A DNA stretch of 32,731 bases, taken from the NCBI GenBank assembly GCA_031268885.1, contig JAIRWR010000117.1, positions 1-32,731 on the forward strand. Reading direction: 5' to 3'. The DNA is from Synergistaceae bacterium (GTDB lineage: Bacteria > Synergistota > Synergistia > Synergistales > Synergistaceae). The translations under genes and the position numbers were made by a program. The notes beneath the pieces were generated by a model, which worked only from the letters and a program-made list of their open reading frames with translations, did not search any database and was not told where the DNA came from. Positions 24,425-32,122 of the stretch are shown here, piece by piece; within the stretch, counting starts at the first letter, position 1; each line of letters starts with the position of its first letter.

Positions 24425-25566
24425 AGATGCCGAAAGCGGAATTCTGGCAGGGTAATAAGGCAATAGCGATGGGGGGAGTAGACGCGGGCTGCCGATTCTT
24501 CGCGGGATATCCGATAACCCCGTCCACCGAGATCGCGGAGGTCATGGCGGAAGAACTACCCAAATACGGCGGCAAGTTTATCCAGATGGAGGACGAAATT
24601 GGCGGTATCGCGGCAGCGATAGGCGGATCAATCGCTGGAAAAAAATCCATGACCGGAACATCGGGGCCCGGATTCTCCCTGAAACAGGAGCTTTTGGGGT
24701 ACGCGTACATCTCTGAGATCCCCCTGGTCTGCGTGGATGTCCAGCGGGGCGGACCGTCCACAGGGCTCCCCACGAAGGTCTCCCAGGGAGACGTCATGCA
24801 GGCGCGGTGGGGCACGCACGGCGATCACGCGACGATAGCCTATGCCCCGTCATCCGTTCAGGAGTGCTACGATCTTACTATAAAAGCGTTCAACATGGCG
24901 GAAAGATTTCGCCAGCCCGTCCTGATGATGGCCGACGAGGTCATCGGGCACATGAGGGAGAGGATAGAGATTCCAGACGCCTCATCTATCGGGATACTGG
25001 ACCGCAAGAAACCCAAATGCTCCCCGAAGGATTTCATCCCATACCTCGCCGACGAGGACGACGACATCCCGCCTATGGCCGCGTTCGGAGACGGTTATCA
25101 CTGGCACGTTACGGGGCTCACCTCTAACGACTGGGGTTTTCCAACTAACAACGCTGAGGAGATAGACAAAAAGATCGGCAGGATCCTGCGAAAGGTGGAC
25201 CGTTTCAGAGATGACGTGGTGGAGTATGCCGTCGAAACCTGCGAGGACGCCGAGATCCTTGTCGTCTCCTACGGCTGCGTGGCGAGATCGGCCCTCCGCG
25301 CGGTAAGGGAGCTCCGCAAACGAGGCGTCAAGGCGGGACACTTCCGTCCTATAACCATCTGGCCCTTCGCCGGCGACGAACTCGAGAAGATAGTGGCCGA
25401 CCGCGGCATAAAGCACGTAATAGTGCCAGAGCTCAATATGGGGCAACTGTTCCTGGAGATCGACAGGGTGATTCACGGCCGCGCTAAGACACATCTGAAG
25501 ACCCTGCTGAATGGCGAGCTCTTTAAACCCGCACAGATCATGTCATACATAGAGGAGGTGGCCTGA
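24421..25566 (+). CDS. korA: 2-oxoacid:ferredoxin oxidoreductase, alpha subunit
   Basis: This 381-residue protein has the pyrimidine-binding-domain motif GYPITPSTEI (29-38), MEDEIGGIAAAIGGSIAG and the TSGPGFSLK loop (80-88). These are typical of 2-oxoglutarate/branched-chain 2-oxoacid:ferredoxin oxidoreductase alpha subunits. A transketolase C-terminal-like domain starts around residue 260 (EILVVSYGCVARSALRAV). The complex decarboxylates a 2-oxoacid to its acyl-CoA and reduces ferredoxin, the main energy step in amino-acid fermentation. It starts with GTG overlapping korD by 4 bp; an ATG two codons later is possible. Kor versus Vor cannot be settled by eye. Confidence 0.92.
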   Translation: MKMPKAEFWQGNKAIAMGGVDAGCRFFAGYPITPSTEIAEVMAEELPKYGGKFIQMEDEIGGIAAAIGGSIAGKKSMTGTSGPGFSLKQELLGYAYISEIPLVCVDVQRGGPSTGLPTKVSQGDVMQARWGTHGDHATIAYAPSSVQECYDLTIKAFNMAERFRQPVLMMADEVIGHMRERIEIPDASSIGILDRKKPKCSPKDFIPYLADEDDDIPPMAAFGDGYHWHVTGLTSNDWGFPTNNAEEIDKKIGRILRKVDRFRDDVVEYAVETCEDAEILVVSYGCVARSALRAVRELRKRGVKAGHFRPITIWPFAGDELEKIVADRGIKHVIVPELNMGQLFLEIDRVIHGRAKTHLKTLLNGELFKPAQIMSYIEEVA

Positions 25567-25568
25567 CC

Positions 25569-26396
25569 ATGCCACGCGAAGACGTAACGAAATGGCTGCG
25601 CTCTCAATTCATGCCTCACATCTGGTGCCCGGGCTGCGGACATGGTATCATAATGCACGCCATTCTGAGGGCGCTATCGTCGCTTGACAAGGATCCGGAC
25701 AAGACCGTAATCTCGTCCGGCATAGGTTGTTCTAGCCGTATGCCAGGATATATAGATACATGCACCCTGCACACCGCGCACGGGCGCTCACTCGCGTTCG
25801 CGACCGGGGTCAAACTGGCAAACCCGGAGCTGACGGTTCTGGATGTCATGGGAGACGGAGACTGTTCAGCCATCGGCGGCAACCACTTTATTCACGCGTG
25901 CCGCAGAAACATAGGCGTCTGCGCCATCGTTATGAATAACAATATATATGGCATGACTGGAGGTCAGGCGTCTCCCACGACCCCCCTCGGCGCGTTCGCC
26001 TCGACAGCTCCTTACGGCGCGATAGACCCTCCCTTCGATATCTGCCGCCTTGCCATTGGAGCCGGGGCGACATTCGTGGCGAGATCGACGATAGCGGCGC
26101 CTCAGATGTGCGAGACTCTCATAAAGAAGGGTATCCAGCACGACGGTTTTTCCGTAATTGAGATAATGACTCACTGCCACACTCAGTTTGGGCGCAAGAA
26201 CAAGCGCGCCCGCCCCTTGGACAACTTCAACTTCTTCAAGGAGCACAGCGTGGCCAAGTCGAAGGCCGACGGCATGACTCCGGAAGAACTAGAGGGGAAA
26301 TATGTAGTCGGCGAGCTGTATTACGACGATAAAAAGGTCGAGTACACGAAGAATTACGAGCAGGTCATAGATAGGGCGGGGAGGTTGTCCAAATGA
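25569..26396 (+). CDS. korB: 2-oxoacid:ferredoxin oxidoreductase, beta (TPP-binding) subunit
   Basis: This 275-residue subunit carries the thiamine diphosphate motif MGDGDCSAIGG (94-104) closing with NNN (123-125) in VMNNNIYGMTGGQASPTTP. It also has the N-terminal IWCPGCGHG block (18-26). It holds the cofactor together with the alpha subunit. GAGGAGG lies just upstream, overlapping the end of korA, and the ATG is 2 bp after the korA stop. It overlaps korC by 4 bp (ATGA). Length and sequence are those of 2-oxoglutarate-type beta subunits. Confidence 0.93.
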   Translation: MPREDVTKWLRSQFMPHIWCPGCGHGIIMHAILRALSSLDKDPDKTVISSGIGCSSRMPGYIDTCTLHTAHGRSLAFATGVKLANPELTVLDVMGDGDCSAIGGNHFIHACRRNIGVCAIVMNNNIYGMTGGQASPTTPLGAFASTAPYGAIDPPFDICRLAIGAGATFVARSTIAAPQMCETLIKKGIQHDGFSVIEIMTHCHTQFGRKNKRARPLDNFNFFKEHSVAKSKADGMTPEELEGKYVVGELYYDDKKVEYTKNYEQVIDRAGRLSK

Positions 26397-26950
26397 GCGA
26401 ACGTTACGAAATCAGGGTCGCCGGTTCTGGAGGACAGGGAGTTATCCTGGCGGCAGTCATCATCGGACAGGCCGCCGCATTGATGGAAGAGGGGCTGAAT
26501 TCCGTGCAGACGCAGGCATACGGTCCTGAGGCGCGAGGCGGAGCGTCCAAGTCCGAGGTGATCATAGCGCGCGGCGAGATCGACTATCCCAAGGCGACGA
26601 GGCCAAACCTCCAGGCCATCCTGACGCAGAAGGCATGCGACGAATACGCGCACGACGCCGCGGCGGGAGGCATCGTAATCCTCGACGACTTTTTCGTTCA
26701 CTCCGATCCTGACGTGGACGCGGAGATCTTTCGCCTGCCGATCGTAAAGACGGCGCGCGACGTTCTCGGCAGAGAGATAGTCACAAATATGGTCACCCTT
26801 GGTACAATTGCGAGGGTCCTTGAGACCGAGGGCCTGCTTCATCCGGAATCAATCAGAAAGACGATTTTGGCGAGCGTGCCAAAGGGCTCCGAGGATCTGA
26901 ACAGCAAGGCATTCGATGAGGGCTACAAGCTGATGAAAGAAAAGAAGTAA
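26393..26950 (+). CDS. korC: 2-oxoacid:ferredoxin oxidoreductase, gamma subunit
   Basis: This 185-residue protein has the gamma-domain signature VAGSGGQGVILAAVIIGQAA (9-28) and TQAYGPEARGGASKSEV (40-56). It completes the catalytic core with the alpha and beta subunits and probably binds the CoA side. It is the last gene of korDABC. A strong terminator follows 29 bp after its stop. All four subunit genes are coupled by overlaps or a 2-bp gap, suggesting strict co-expression. Confidence 0.93.
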   Translation: MSERYEIRVAGSGGQGVILAAVIIGQAAALMEEGLNSVQTQAYGPEARGGASKSEVIIARGEIDYPKATRPNLQAILTQKACDEYAHDAAAGGIVILDDFFVHSDPDVDAEIFRLPIVKTARDVLGREIVTNMVTLGTIARVLETEGLLHPESIRKTILASVPKGSEDLNSKAFDEGYKLMKEKK

Positions 26951-26979
26951 CCCTGGAAACAGCGCTCCTCTCTCTGACA

Positions 26980-27022
26980 GACATGCGTCGCGGGCCGCAT
27001 TGCGACGCATGTCCATTTTTTT
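26980..27022 (+). terminator. Strong terminator after korDABC
   Basis: GACATGCGTCGC (26980-26991) and GCGACGCATGTC (27002-27013) form a perfect 12-bp stem with a 10-base loop, followed by seven T (27016-27022). Confidence 0.9.
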
Positions 27023-27116
27023 ACTCGCCCGCCCACCCTCGCTCTTCCCTCGCGTTATAGATGAGTCTGACTTCCGATCGCTGGAGAGTCTTTTTAAAAA
27101 ATCAGCGGCGAGTATC

Positions 27117-27926
27117 TCATACTCCTCCGTTGGGGGGGATTGAATTCCCGTCTTCCCCCATGATAAAGGGGTATTTCAGCCACTCGACAGACTGCGCTAG
27201 CCAGCCGGCGATATGCGGATCCTTTGCCGCGAGGGCAAGCGCGTGGTCTCCTCTCGGGTAGATGTGCAGCTCTGCCGGGATACCCTCGCTGTTCAAGGCC
27301 TCGAAGAACGAGATCGAGTTCCGAACCGGAACTAAGGAATCCGCGGCCGTATGCCAGATGAATGTCGGAGGGGCGCCGCTCGTAACATGTTTATCCAGCG
27401 AAAAGAGATCAACGGACGTGCTGTCATCCAGCAGTTTTGCCATGATATAGCCCGCGCCCTCCGGGGGAAGACTCCCAGGCGTTATCAGAGGATACGCGAG
27501 TATCATTGCGTCCGGCCTGTGAAGCGAATCGCCGGGCGATTCCGGGAAGATTTTTCTGTTCTTCCAGTGAACGCCGAGGCTCGCGGCGATGTGTCCTCCC
27601 GCTGAAAAACCGCATACGACCACCTTGTCCCCGGGAAATCCAAGCTCCCCCGAACGTTCGCGAAGGGTCCGCACGGCCCAGGCCAGTTCTCTGACAGGCC
27701 TCATTCCGAGTGGAACGGGCGTAAGGCTGTAGTTCAGGACGAACGCTCTCAGGCTATGCCGTTCGAACTCGCGGGCCACAGGCATTCCCTCGCGCGGCGC
27801 TATTATCTCGTATCCTCCGCCAGGGCATATGATCACCCCGGCGCGGCGGTTCTTCTCACTCCCGCCCTCATAACCGAGCCAGGCGCTCCCATCCGGCTGA
27901 ACGATAGACTCAGGCATCTTGGTCAT
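27117..27926 (-). CDS. Alpha/beta hydrolase, esterase/lipase (BD-FAE-like)
   Basis: This 269-residue serine hydrolase has the oxyanion-hole motif CPGGGYE (34-40), nucleophile Ser108 in GFSAGG, Asp196 in TAADSLVP and His228 in RGDHAL. This is a complete catalytic triad. The type is that of small cytoplasmic carboxylesterases and acetyl-xylan/feruloyl esterases; the substrate is unknown. No signal peptide is seen. The start at 27926 is chosen from GAGGGGGG eight bases upstream; a longer frame opens with TTG at 27956 but overlaps a TATTATA promoter-like box. It is a single gene converging on korDABC, and the final residues (GEDGNSIPPNGGV) look disordered. Confidence 0.88.
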   Translation of the reverse strand: MTKMPESIVQPDGSAWLGYEGGSEKNRRAGVIICPGGGYEIIAPREGMPVAREFERHSLRAFVLNYSLTPVPLGMRPVRELAWAVRTLRERSGELGFPGDKVVVCGFSAGGHIAASLGVHWKNRKIFPESPGDSLHRPDAMILAYPLITPGSLPPEGAGYIMAKLLDDSTSVDLFSLDKHVTSGAPPTFIWHTAADSLVPVRNSISFFEALNSEGIPAELHIYPRGDHALALAAKDPHIAGWLAQSVEWLKYPFIMGEDGNSIPPNGGV

Positions 27927-27966
27927 TTGAAATACCCCCCTCGCGTATAATATCAACGTCCATGAC

Positions 27967-27988
27967 GCTGATCATAGTAAGCGATGAA
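27967..27988 (+). repeat. Dispersed 22-bp repeat, copy 1
   Basis: Bases 27967-27988 match 31771-31792 at 19 of 22 positions in the same orientation: GCTGATCATA, three differing bases, AGCGATGAA. Both copies are intergenic. Copy 1 is upstream of the esterase gene; copy 2 is 21 bp after the C69 peptidase stop. Confidence 0.5.
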
Positions 27989-28123
27989 ATGCGATATAAA
28001 CACCTTTACGCCGCGAATTATACACGCTCTGCCGGAAATTATCCCGCATGGTCTGCCAAGTTTTTAAACGTGGCTTTTTCTAAAATTCGTTAAACACATG
28101 TTGCGCTAATGTCATTAATGGGT

Positions 28124-28145
28124 ATTATTCTTCATATAGAATAAT
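28124..28145. promoter_or_regulatory. Inverted repeat in the Rrf2 gene leader
   Basis: ATTATTCT (28124-28131) and AGAATAAT (28138-28145) are perfect reverse complements with a 6-base spacer. They lie 26 bp upstream of the ATG. A likely autoregulatory operator for the Rrf2 protein. Confidence 0.45.
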
Positions 28146-28171
28146 GATTACTCGGTCAGGAGGGAATTTTA

Positions 28172-28609
28172 ATGAAAATATCCACGAAGGGGCTGTATGC
28201 TCTGCGGGTCATGGTGGATCTGGCGATCAACGACACCGGTGAGTTCATTCCGCTGAAAAACGTATCGGCGCGCCAGGACATAACCATCAAGTACCTTGAG
28301 CAGATCATACCGCTCTTGAGCAAAGCTGGATATCTCAAAAGCTCACGGGGCAAGGACGGCGGCTATCGCCTCTCACGCCCGGCAAAGAGCTATACGGTTG
28401 GGGATATCCTGAGGACAGTCGAGGGGAACATGGCCCCCGTGAAATGCCTGGAAGACAACCCCAATCGTTGCCTAATGCGGGCCGACTGTTCGGCATTGTC
28501 GGTTTGGGTAGGCCTGGACAGGGTAATAAACGAATACCTCGACAGCATAAGGCTCGACGAGCTTGCTGAAAATAAAAAGAGCATGGAGGGATTGGATTAC
28601 TCAATATAG
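28172..28609 (+). CDS. Rrf2-family transcriptional regulator (IscR/CymR-like)
   Basis: This 145-residue protein has the Rrf2 winged helix: MKISTKGLYALRVMVDLA at the start, a recognition region around ISARQDITIKYLEQIIPLL-type sequence (31-50) and the wing SSRGKDGGYRLSRP (57-70). Three Cys at 92, 100 and 106 stand where IscR has its [2Fe-2S] ligands, but the first spacing is longer than in E. coli IscR (92, 98, 104). It could therefore sense Fe-S, redox or cysteine status. cysK follows downstream, with a dyad over its promoter, so cysteine synthesis is a likely target. AGGAGGG is well placed before the ATG. Confidence 0.9.
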   Translation: MKISTKGLYALRVMVDLAINDTGEFIPLKNVSARQDITIKYLEQIIPLLSKAGYLKSSRGKDGGYRLSRPAKSYTVGDILRTVEGNMAPVKCLEDNPNRCLMRADCSALSVWVGLDRVINEYLDSIRLDELAENKKSMEGLDYSI

Positions 28610-28643
28610 AGCCGGATGTCCCGCGATCTCACGGACAGGGGAG

Positions 28644-28703
28644 ACGCCGGTTGAATCACAAAGACGGCGTTCGCTCATTTTCGCCATTCAATCGGCGTTT
28701 CTA
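28644..28703 (+). terminator. Terminator after the Rrf2 gene with an alternative fold
   Basis: ACGCCGGTTGAAT (28644-28656) pairs with ATTCAATCGGCGT (28686-28698) with one G-T pair, followed by a short T-run. The first six bases can instead pair with CGGCGT at 28665-28670, so two mutually exclusive hairpins are possible. Confidence 0.5.
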
Positions 28704-28713
28704 AATTTGCCCC

Positions 28714-28746
28714 TTGACAAAGGATACTTAGGGGTATAAACTCCTA
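28714..28746 (+). promoter_or_regulatory. cysK promoter with overlapping 18-bp dyad (operator)
   Basis: TTGACA at 28714-28719 is followed 17 bp later by TAAACT (or 15 bp later by TATAAA). The dyad TAGGGGTATAAACTCCTA (28729-28746) is symmetric at 7 of 9 positions and covers the -10, a classic repressor placement. The neighbouring Rrf2 protein is the obvious candidate. Confidence 0.55.
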
Positions 28747-28854
28747 CTAAATCGATATGTTTTAATATTTATCATGATGGCGATTCTCCGGATGCACATA
28801 GACGCGCCAGTGATAAAGAGGAATCATCAAAAATAGAGAAAGGGTGAGAATACT

Positions 28855-29784
28855 ATGCCAATTTACACCAAGTTTACGGATCTGATCGGTAAAACCCCTC
28901 TGATTGAGTTGAAGAAATACGGTGAGACAAAAAAGCTGTCCGCGAGGATTCTGGCCAAGCTCGAATATTTCAATCCAGCAGGGAGTGTGAAGGACCGCAT
29001 AGCCAAGGCCATGATCGAAGACGCGGAGGAGAGCGGAGCGCTCAAACCTGGAGCGGTCATCATCGAGCCGACGAGCGGCAATACCGGCATCGGACTCGCC
29101 GCGGTTGCCGCAAGCCGAGGGTATAGGATTATACTGACGATGCCGGAGACCATGAGCGTCGAACGCCGCAACCTCCTCAAGGCTTATGGCGCGGAACTGG
29201 TGCTGACCGAAGGAGCAAAGGGCATGAAGGGCGCGATCGCCAAGGCGGAGGAGCTCGCGAGTTCGACTCCTGGCAGCTTCATCCCCGGACAGTTTGTCAA
29301 TCCGGCCAATCCGGCAATACATCGCGCCACCACCGGGCCTGAGATATGGGATGACTCCGAAGGGAGTGTAGACATAGTGGTCTCCGGAGTCGGCACGGGC
29401 GGCACCGTAACCGGCGTTGGAGAGTTTCTGAAGTCCAAGAAGCCTAGCGTCAAAATAGTGGCGGTGGAGCCCGTTAGTTCTCCAGTGCTCGCCGGAGGCA
29501 AGCCGGGATTACATAAGATACAGGGAATAGGCGCCGGTTTCGTACCGGAAGTGTTGAACACCGGCATATACGACGAAGTTATCGGCGTAGGAGATGAGGA
29601 CGCGTTTGCGACTGGCAGGGAGCTGGCAAAGATCGAGGGTCTTCTGGTTGGAATCTCCTCCGGCGCGGCTGTGTGGGCGGCGGCGCATCTCGCCGGGCGT
29701 CCTGAGAACGACGGAAAGACAGTAGTTGCGATTCTGCCGGACACAGGAGAGCGATATCTCTCCACCGTAATGTTCTCCGATTGA
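28855..29784 (+). CDS. cysK: Cysteine synthase (O-acetylserine sulfhydrylase)
   Basis: This 309-residue PLP enzyme has Lys46 in NPAGSVKDR as cofactor lysine, the substrate loop PTSGNTG (72-78), the phosphate-binding GTGGT and the C-terminal [11 protein letters not shown]. It makes cysteine from O-acetylserine and sulfide. Length and motifs are standard for CysK. It follows the Rrf2 regulator with its own promoter, about 245 bp downstream. The ribosome site (AAAGGGTGAG) is moderate. A strong symmetrical hairpin stands about 110 bp after the stop. No serine acetyltransferase gene is adjacent. Confidence 0.95.
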   Translation: MPIYTKFTDLIGKTPLIELKKYGETKKLSARILAKLEYFNPAGSVKDRIAKAMIEDAEESGALKPGAVIIEPTSGNTGIGLAAVAASRGYRIILTMPETMSVERRNLLKAYGAELVLTEGAKGMKGAIAKAEELASSTPGSFIPGQFVNPANPAIHRATTGPEIWDDSEGSVDIVVSGVGTGGTVTGVGEFLKSKKPSVKIVAVEPVSSPVLAGGKPGLHKIQGIGAGFVPEVLNTGIYDEVIGVGDEDAFATGRELAKIEGLLVGISSGAAVWAAAHLAGRPENDGKTVVAILPDTGERYLSTVMFSD

Positions 29785-29896
29785 GAAGTTTTTTGGGCGC
29801 CTGTGGGCCACTCTGGCAGTGCCCGCGGACGCGAATGGATGAAAACTGATTGTCCATTTTTCTTAAAATTAATGATCGCGCCGAAACAGCCTCCCA

Positions 29897-29932
29897 AAGC
29901 GACAAACCGCGCAAAAGCGCGGTTTGTCGCTT
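29897..29932. terminator. Perfect 16-bp hairpin after cysK
   Basis: Bases 29897-29912 are the exact complement of 29917-29932 around an AAAA loop; the stem is GC-rich in its inner part (CCGCGC/GCGCGG). Only TTATT follows on the + strand. Probably the cysK terminator; symmetry would allow use on both strands. Confidence 0.65.
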
Positions 29933-29956
29933 ATTGGCCGCCCACAACTGCCCTGG

Positions 29957-30021
29957 ACTTTTTGGCCTGACACTTTTTGACGAGTGACACACTTTTTGAC
30001 CTGACATTTTTGACCTGACAC
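29957..30021. repeat. Array of four imperfect ~15-bp repeats
   Basis: The unit ACTTTTTGACCTGAC occurs at about 29957, 29972, 29991 and 30006, with small changes and a 4-bp interruption in the second copy. ACGAGTG (29980-29986) and CACTCGT within 30019-30025 are complementary and frame the last two copies. The pattern resembles multiple terminal binding sites of a lost insertion sequence (for example IS21-like ends), or a regulator array upstream of the peptidase gene. Confidence 0.5.
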
Positions 30022-30082
30022 TCGTGTTTTCTCTCTTCAAATGTTATCATCTATTTCACGCATTTTTTAGGGGGGATTTTGT

Positions 30083-31750
30083 ATGGAAAAGTTATGTTTT
30101 GTCTCGTGTTGTTACAAGAGGCTGATCGCGGTTTCAGCGCTCGCGTTCTTCCTGCTGACTCCAGCGGCCTCATGGGCATGTACCACGATTGTAATCGGCA
30201 GGGATGCGTCGGCTACGGGGAACATCGTCTTTGGCAGAACCGAGGATCTTGAACCTTATAATGCCAAGAGATTCGTGGTCTATCCATCCGGAACCTTCAA
30301 AGAGGGTGAAACCCTGGAGGACCTGTACGGTTTTCAGTACACCTTCATTCATGATAGTTACAAATTTACCGGTGTTCCTGACATGGCCGTCAATGGAGAC
30401 GGACGCTACGACGCGCACGGCGTGAACGAGTTCGGAGTGGCCGTCACCGCCACTAACACGACAAGATTATCGAGCGGAGCCGCGGCTGCCGATCCGACAG
30501 TGGATAACGGACTGCGTGAAGCTGTGCTTACCACGATAATACTTGCGGAGAGTAAGAGAGTACAGGAGGCTATAACGCTGATCGGGAGTCTGGTAGAGAG
30601 CAATGGCGCGGCTGAGACTTTTATCTTCGTGGTCGCCGATCAGGACGAGGCATGGATAGTCGAAGTCATAAGCGGCCACAGGTGGGTCGCGTCGAGAGTG
30701 CCAGACAACTCGTTTGCCGTGATCGCTAACGACATGGTAACCGTATCGGTCGATTTGAGCGAGAGTGATAGGTTTCGGGGCAGCGCGGACTTTCAGACGT
30801 TCGCGGAGGAACACAACTTTGCCTCTTATAACTCGGATGAAACGCTCAATATAGCGGGGAGCTACGGCAGTATAAACGAGGACGGCAATACATACCGCAG
30901 GTGGCGGGGCTACAACAGATTCGCGCCATCGCTCGGCGTTGAGGTTAGAGTGTCAACCGACGTTACTCCGTATAATCTATTCGCGAGGCCGGACAGGCGG
31001 ATCGAAGTAGCCGAGGTGATGAGCTTTCAGCGTGACCGTTACGAGGGGACGGGGTATGATCTGAGTTTGTCTCAGCAGACTTTCAATGAGGACGGAGAGG
31101 AGAGGGAGTTGTCCTGGCCTCGTCCGATAGGGACCGTCGGCCAGATAGAGACTCATATATACGAGATGGTCAAGGGATATCCAAACAGCATCGGCGCTCG
31201 CTTCTGGATGGCTATGGCCCAGAGTGAACACTCCGTATATCTCCCGTACTACGGAGCGATAACAGACACTCACCCGTATTATAAGAGAGAAGCTGGCGAA
31301 TATCAAAAGTATCAGGCCGATTCCGCGTTCTGGATCTTCCAGGACCTGGCGTCCAAAGCGCGCGCGGACAGGGAAAGGTACGGAAAGCCCATAAGGGATT
31401 ACTGGCTGGCGTATGAGCGGAAACTTCTCAATGAACAGGCCCAAATAGAGGTTAATCTGATACGTGAATATCAGTCCGATCCGCGGACTGCCGCGAAGTA
31501 TATAACGGATCACACCATCGCTCAGTCTCAGGCCGCTATCGACAAGGCTGTCGAGATTCGAGACGCTTTAAATAAACATATAGCGGAGAGACCCGGCGAT
31601 ATCTTTGTCGTTCCTGAGGACAAAGTTATCATCTCCGAGGACCAGACTCCCGAAAGCGGTGGTGGAGGCGGATGCTCCGCGGGAGCGGGAGTGCTAGCGC
31701 TGGCGGCATCGGCGGCGCTCATTCTAAGAAGAAGAGGATCGCTCAGGTAA
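30083..31750 (+). CDS. Secreted C69-family dipeptidase with Synergist-CTERM signal
   Basis: This 555-residue Ntn-hydrolase has a signal peptide (1-32, ending PAASWA) directly followed by Cys33 in CTTIVIGRDAS, the nucleophile exposed by cleavage. Other family features are GNIVFGRTED, the VAVTATNTT block and EAWIVEVISGHRWVASRVPDNSFAVIAND. Relatives (PepD, peptidase U34/C69) cut dipeptides or acyl-amino acids. The C-terminus has GGGGGCSAGAGVLALAASAALILRRRG, the same Synergist-CTERM tail as the protein at 1-1320, so it is probably envelope-bound and supplies amino acids. AGGGGGG is placed seven bases before the ATG. It is a single gene with a repeat array upstream and a terminator downstream. Confidence 0.93.
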   Translation: MEKLCFVSCCYKRLIAVSALAFFLLTPAASWACTTIVIGRDASATGNIVFGRTEDLEPYNAKRFVVYPSGTFKEGETLEDLYGFQYTFIHDSYKFTGVPDMAVNGDGRYDAHGVNEFGVAVTATNTTRLSSGAAAADPTVDNGLREAVLTTIILAESKRVQEAITLIGSLVESNGAAETFIFVVADQDEAWIVEVISGHRWVASRVPDNSFAVIANDMVTVSVDLSESDRFRGSADFQTFAEEHNFASYNSDETLNIAGSYGSINEDGNTYRRWRGYNRFAPSLGVEVRVSTDVTPYNLFARPDRRIEVAEVMSFQRDRYEGTGYDLSLSQQTFNEDGEERELSWPRPIGTVGQIETHIYEMVKGYPNSIGARFWMAMAQSEHSVYLPYYGAITDTHPYYKREAGEYQKYQADSAFWIFQDLASKARADRERYGKPIRDYWLAYERKLLNEQAQIEVNLIREYQSDPRTAAKYITDHTIAQSQAAIDKAVEIRDALNKHIAERPGDIFVVPEDKVIISEDQTPESGGGGGCSAGAGVLALAASAALILRRRGSLR

Positions 31751-31770
31751 TATACAAGACTTGTGATTGT

Positions 31771-31792
31771 GCTGATCATAACGAGCGATGAA
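31771..31792 (+). repeat. Dispersed 22-bp repeat, copy 2
   Basis: This copy matches 27967-27988 at 19 of 22 positions in the same orientation. It lies between the peptidase stop and its terminator. Confidence 0.5.
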
Positions 31793-31796
31793 TGTG

Positions 31797-31853
31797 GAGT
31801 CCGGTTCCGAGGCGCCGAAGTTAAAATATTCAGCAGAGAACCGGACTCTTTCT
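31797..31853 (+). terminator. Terminator after the C69 peptidase
   Basis: GAGTCCGGTTC (31797-31807) and GAACCGGACTC (31838-31848) are perfect complements with a 30-base loop, followed by TTTCT. The loop is long, so an insertion-sequence end is an alternative. Confidence 0.5.
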
Positions 31854-32025
31854 CAATCTGCCAGAGGAATTGCCTGAAGTCAAAAGAACAGTGGCCGATG
31901 CCGGGTACTACAGTGAATCAGATGTAGACGCTTGTGAAGAGGCAGATATAACGCCATTTATCGCGCCAGGCCGAATGCCGCATAACCGTGATTTTGCGGA
32001 GGAATGTACAGAACCGGAAACGGCA
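31849..32025 (+). pseudogene. Transposase remnant (IS1182-like)
   Basis: The frame reads ...LPEVKRTVADAGYYSES, DVDACEEADITPFIAPGR and MPHN. This matches the stretch around the second catalytic Asp (the 'ADAGYYSE' block) and the following 'GR..HN' of IS1182-type DDE transposases. Only about 60 of the expected ~450-500 residues are present, with no start and no upstream domain. Beyond 32025 the frame continues to a stop at 32097 without recognisable similarity. It marks an old insertion and deletion between the peptidase gene and the right-end gene. Confidence 0.65.
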
Positions 32026-32122
32026 GGCATAAACGTATACTACTACGGCAGGGGCTGGGACGACGACACGATCATCTTTTCTGTCGGAACGCGGTAAAAG
32101 GAAAGGAGGCGATCCGTGTAAC

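Noticed and set aside
29957-30021. CRISPR array
   Set aside because: The repeats are ~15 bp, imperfect and almost without spacers, and no cas gene is present.
31870-32097. 75-codon frame as a real gene
   Set aside because: It starts with TTG inside the transposase similarity, which extends upstream in frame; better explained as a remnant.
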